The notes below the pieces were generated by a model. The model was not told the DNA's origin. It saw only the letters and a program-made list of their open reading frames with translations, and did not search any database. DNA of 6,441 nt from JAYUKV01 sp043764135 (GTDB lineage: Bacteria > Patescibacteriota > JACMRA01). The stretch's first letter is position 1; the number at the start of each line of letters is the position of its first letter. A program made the position numbers and the translations under genes. The DNA is taken from NCBI GenBank assembly GCA_043764135.1, contig JAYUKV010000153.1:1-6441 (forward strand), written 5' to 3'. This document shows, one piece after another, positions 5,592 to 6,441 of this stretch.

Positions 5592-6282
5592 ATTTTTTAA
5601 TTTTATCAATTACAATATTATAATTTCCATCATCAGCACCTTCTGTATAAACTAAGAATTCATTAAGCATAGAAAAATCATATGTATTTAACCCTGTCTG
5701 TTCATAAAAATACAAAGTTTCTTGATAAGTTAAATCAAATATGCCACTATCCCAAGATCCATTATCAGAAAATAGATATATAAGAAAGTTTGATTTCGAA
5801 TAATCTTCTATGTCTATTGAGTTGATATCCTTTATAACTTTCAAAAGATATAATCTGAAATTAATAATATTAGATACATTCTCATTAGCTTCATTTCTGA
5901 ACATTTTGTTTAAAGTGTAGTTTTGTACAAAATATAGAGCTTGCTCTAAATTTAGCGTTTTATAGAGCAATGCAAGGTGGTCTAATGTATTGATTTTATT
6001 TCGATTTCCAATCTTCCATTCGTTATGAAACAACCACCAAACAGCTCTTAATTTAATGTAATTAAAAATATTTTTTTCTTCATCAATATTATTTAATAAT
6101 TTTTTACAATTATAATCAAAGTTCTTATCAAATGTTTTATTAATTAATTCATAGGTTAAATTTTTACAATTAAAACCAACTTTTTTTAAAAAAATTGAAT
6201 TGGTCATAAACTCTTTTATTTCTTCGACCTTTTCGTTTTGTTCGTTAAGGTTGTTTAAATCATCTAACTTTAAAAGATCCAT
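5572..6282 (-). CDS. Unrecognised 236-residue hypothetical protein
   Basis: I do not recognise a family. The protein is soluble-looking: no signal peptide and no long hydrophobic segment. It is very rich in Asn, Lys, Leu, Ile, Tyr and Phe, and probably mostly helical. The N-terminal ~30 residues are acidic and helix-like. The middle (about 70-130) has aromatic and helical stretches (LRAVWWLFHNEW, LDHLALLYKTLNLEQALYFVQNY). The C-terminal third has GSWDSGIFDLTYQETLYFYEQ and an acidic EGADDGNYN before a Lys-rich end. The start ATG (6280-6282) has no Shine-Dalgarno, only an A/T run, and Met26 is a possible later start. Base composition is clearly more AT-rich than valS, suggesting transfer. The gene sits between two copies of the Fic 3' end and beside a palindromic element, so it is probably accessory cargo. 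A defence, immunity or regulatory role would be a guess from location only. Confidence 0.75.
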   Translation of the reverse strand: MDLLKLDDLNNLNEQNEKVEEIKEFMTNSIFLKKVGFNCKNLTYELINKTFDKNFDYNCKKLLNNIDEEKNIFNYIKLRAVWWLFHNEWKIGNRNKINTLDHLALLYKTLNLEQALYFVQNYTLNKMFRNEANENVSNIINFRLYLLKVIKDINSIDIEDYSKSNFLIYLFSDNGSWDSGIFDLTYQETLYFYEQTGLNTYDFSMLNEFLVYTEGADDGNYNIVIDKIKKLKLDLI

Positions 6283-6363
6283 ATTATTTTATTTTTTTTA
6301 AATTTTTTATTGACTTACATTGGACTTTTATCAACTCTATATAATTTAGTCAATATAAACATA
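6283..6363. promoter_or_regulatory. Intergenic region between divergent reading frames
   Basis: These 81 bases separate the minus-strand gene from the frame opening at 6364. Rightward, a perfect TATAAT (6340-6345) would start RNA near 6352, about 12 bases before the ATG, but no -35 box is well placed (TTGACT at 6310-6315 is 24 bp away). Leftward, TTGACT (6353-6348 on the minus strand) with 17 bp to TAAAAG is only a weak match. No Shine-Dalgarno is seen for either side. Confidence 0.3.
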
Positions 6364-6441
6364 ATGACTAAATTTATTGATGACTGTAATATAATTGTGC
6401 TTTATAAAAAGATTTATCTGAGCCAAATTAGTTATTTTGTT
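6364..6441 (+). pseudogene. Frame opening into a second copy of the Fic C-terminus (partial)
   Basis: From an ATG at 6364 the frame reads MTKFIDDCNI and then runs, in the same reading frame as the Fic gene, into the duplicated segment IVLYKKIYLSQISYFV, open to the window edge. The nine or ten new residues do not carry any Fic catalytic sequence. This is either a displaced 3' fragment of the Fic gene left behind by an insertion, which happens to have an ATG in frame, or the end of a small chimeric gene. If the continuation matches copy 1 it would stop 15 bases beyond the window. Confidence 0.5.
6393..6441 (+). repeat. Direct repeat copy 2 of the Fic 3' end (runs off the edge)
   Basis: It is identical over all 49 visible bases to 5069-5117. 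The 18 bases just before it (6375-6392) match the Fic gene at about 12 of 18 positions with the frame kept. That is too short and AT-rich to prove older homology, but it fits a diverged copy with a recently homogenised end. The repeat reaches the last base of the window, so its full extent is unknown. Confidence 0.97.

Overview
This is an AT-rich window with two parts: an orderly housekeeping stretch on the left and a rearranged accessory stretch on the right. The organism looks like a low-G+C bacterium with a small genome. My best guess is a member of the Candidate Phyla Radiation (Patescibacteria). The reasons are a long, divergent bacterial-type valyl-tRNA synthetase (HAGH signature, a substituted zinc-finger-like stretch, divergent editing motifs), the lack of any recognisable Shine-Dalgarno sequence before the four intact genes, and an apparently leaderless gene behind a good sigma-70-type promoter. 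UGA is not read as an amino acid in any frame seen here. The taxonomic call is an inference.

Left part (1-4050). The 3' end of an unknown gene enters at the left edge. A weak AT-rich terminator hairpin (212-245) and a short promoter region follow. Then comes a two-gene operon: valS (319-3372), encoding valyl-tRNA synthetase, and two bases later a 221-residue SAM-dependent methyltransferase of the RsmI/tetrapyrrole-methylase fold (3375-4040). Both concern translation: one charges tRNA-Val and the other may methylate rRNA, although its changed motifs make the exact substrate unsure. A terminator overlaps the stop of the second gene.

Middle (4051-5132). A near-consensus promoter, TTGACA-17 bp-TATACT, places the predicted transcription start on the A of the ATG of a winged-helix/Fic-domain protein. 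A 13-bp direct repeat spaced 22 bp apart overlaps this promoter, which suggests autoregulation by the protein's own DNA-binding domain. The Fic motif carries Gln where catalytic His is expected, while a class-II-type inhibitory motif is still recognisable.

Right part (5133-6441). Here the order breaks down. There is a 179-bp nested palindromic element, MITE- or REP-pair-like, whose two long arms each contain two smaller hairpins. It lies between the halves of a split 12-bp inverted repeat that could be an interrupted terminator. A 34-codon, start-less 3' gene remnant follows, then a shared terminator, then an unrecognised, very AT-rich 236-residue gene on the minus strand. Finally, an exact second copy of at least 49 bp from the 3' end of the Fic gene runs off the right edge, in frame behind a new ATG. 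The 1.3 kb between the two copies therefore looks like inserted or duplicated DNA, with an assembly artefact as the main alternative.
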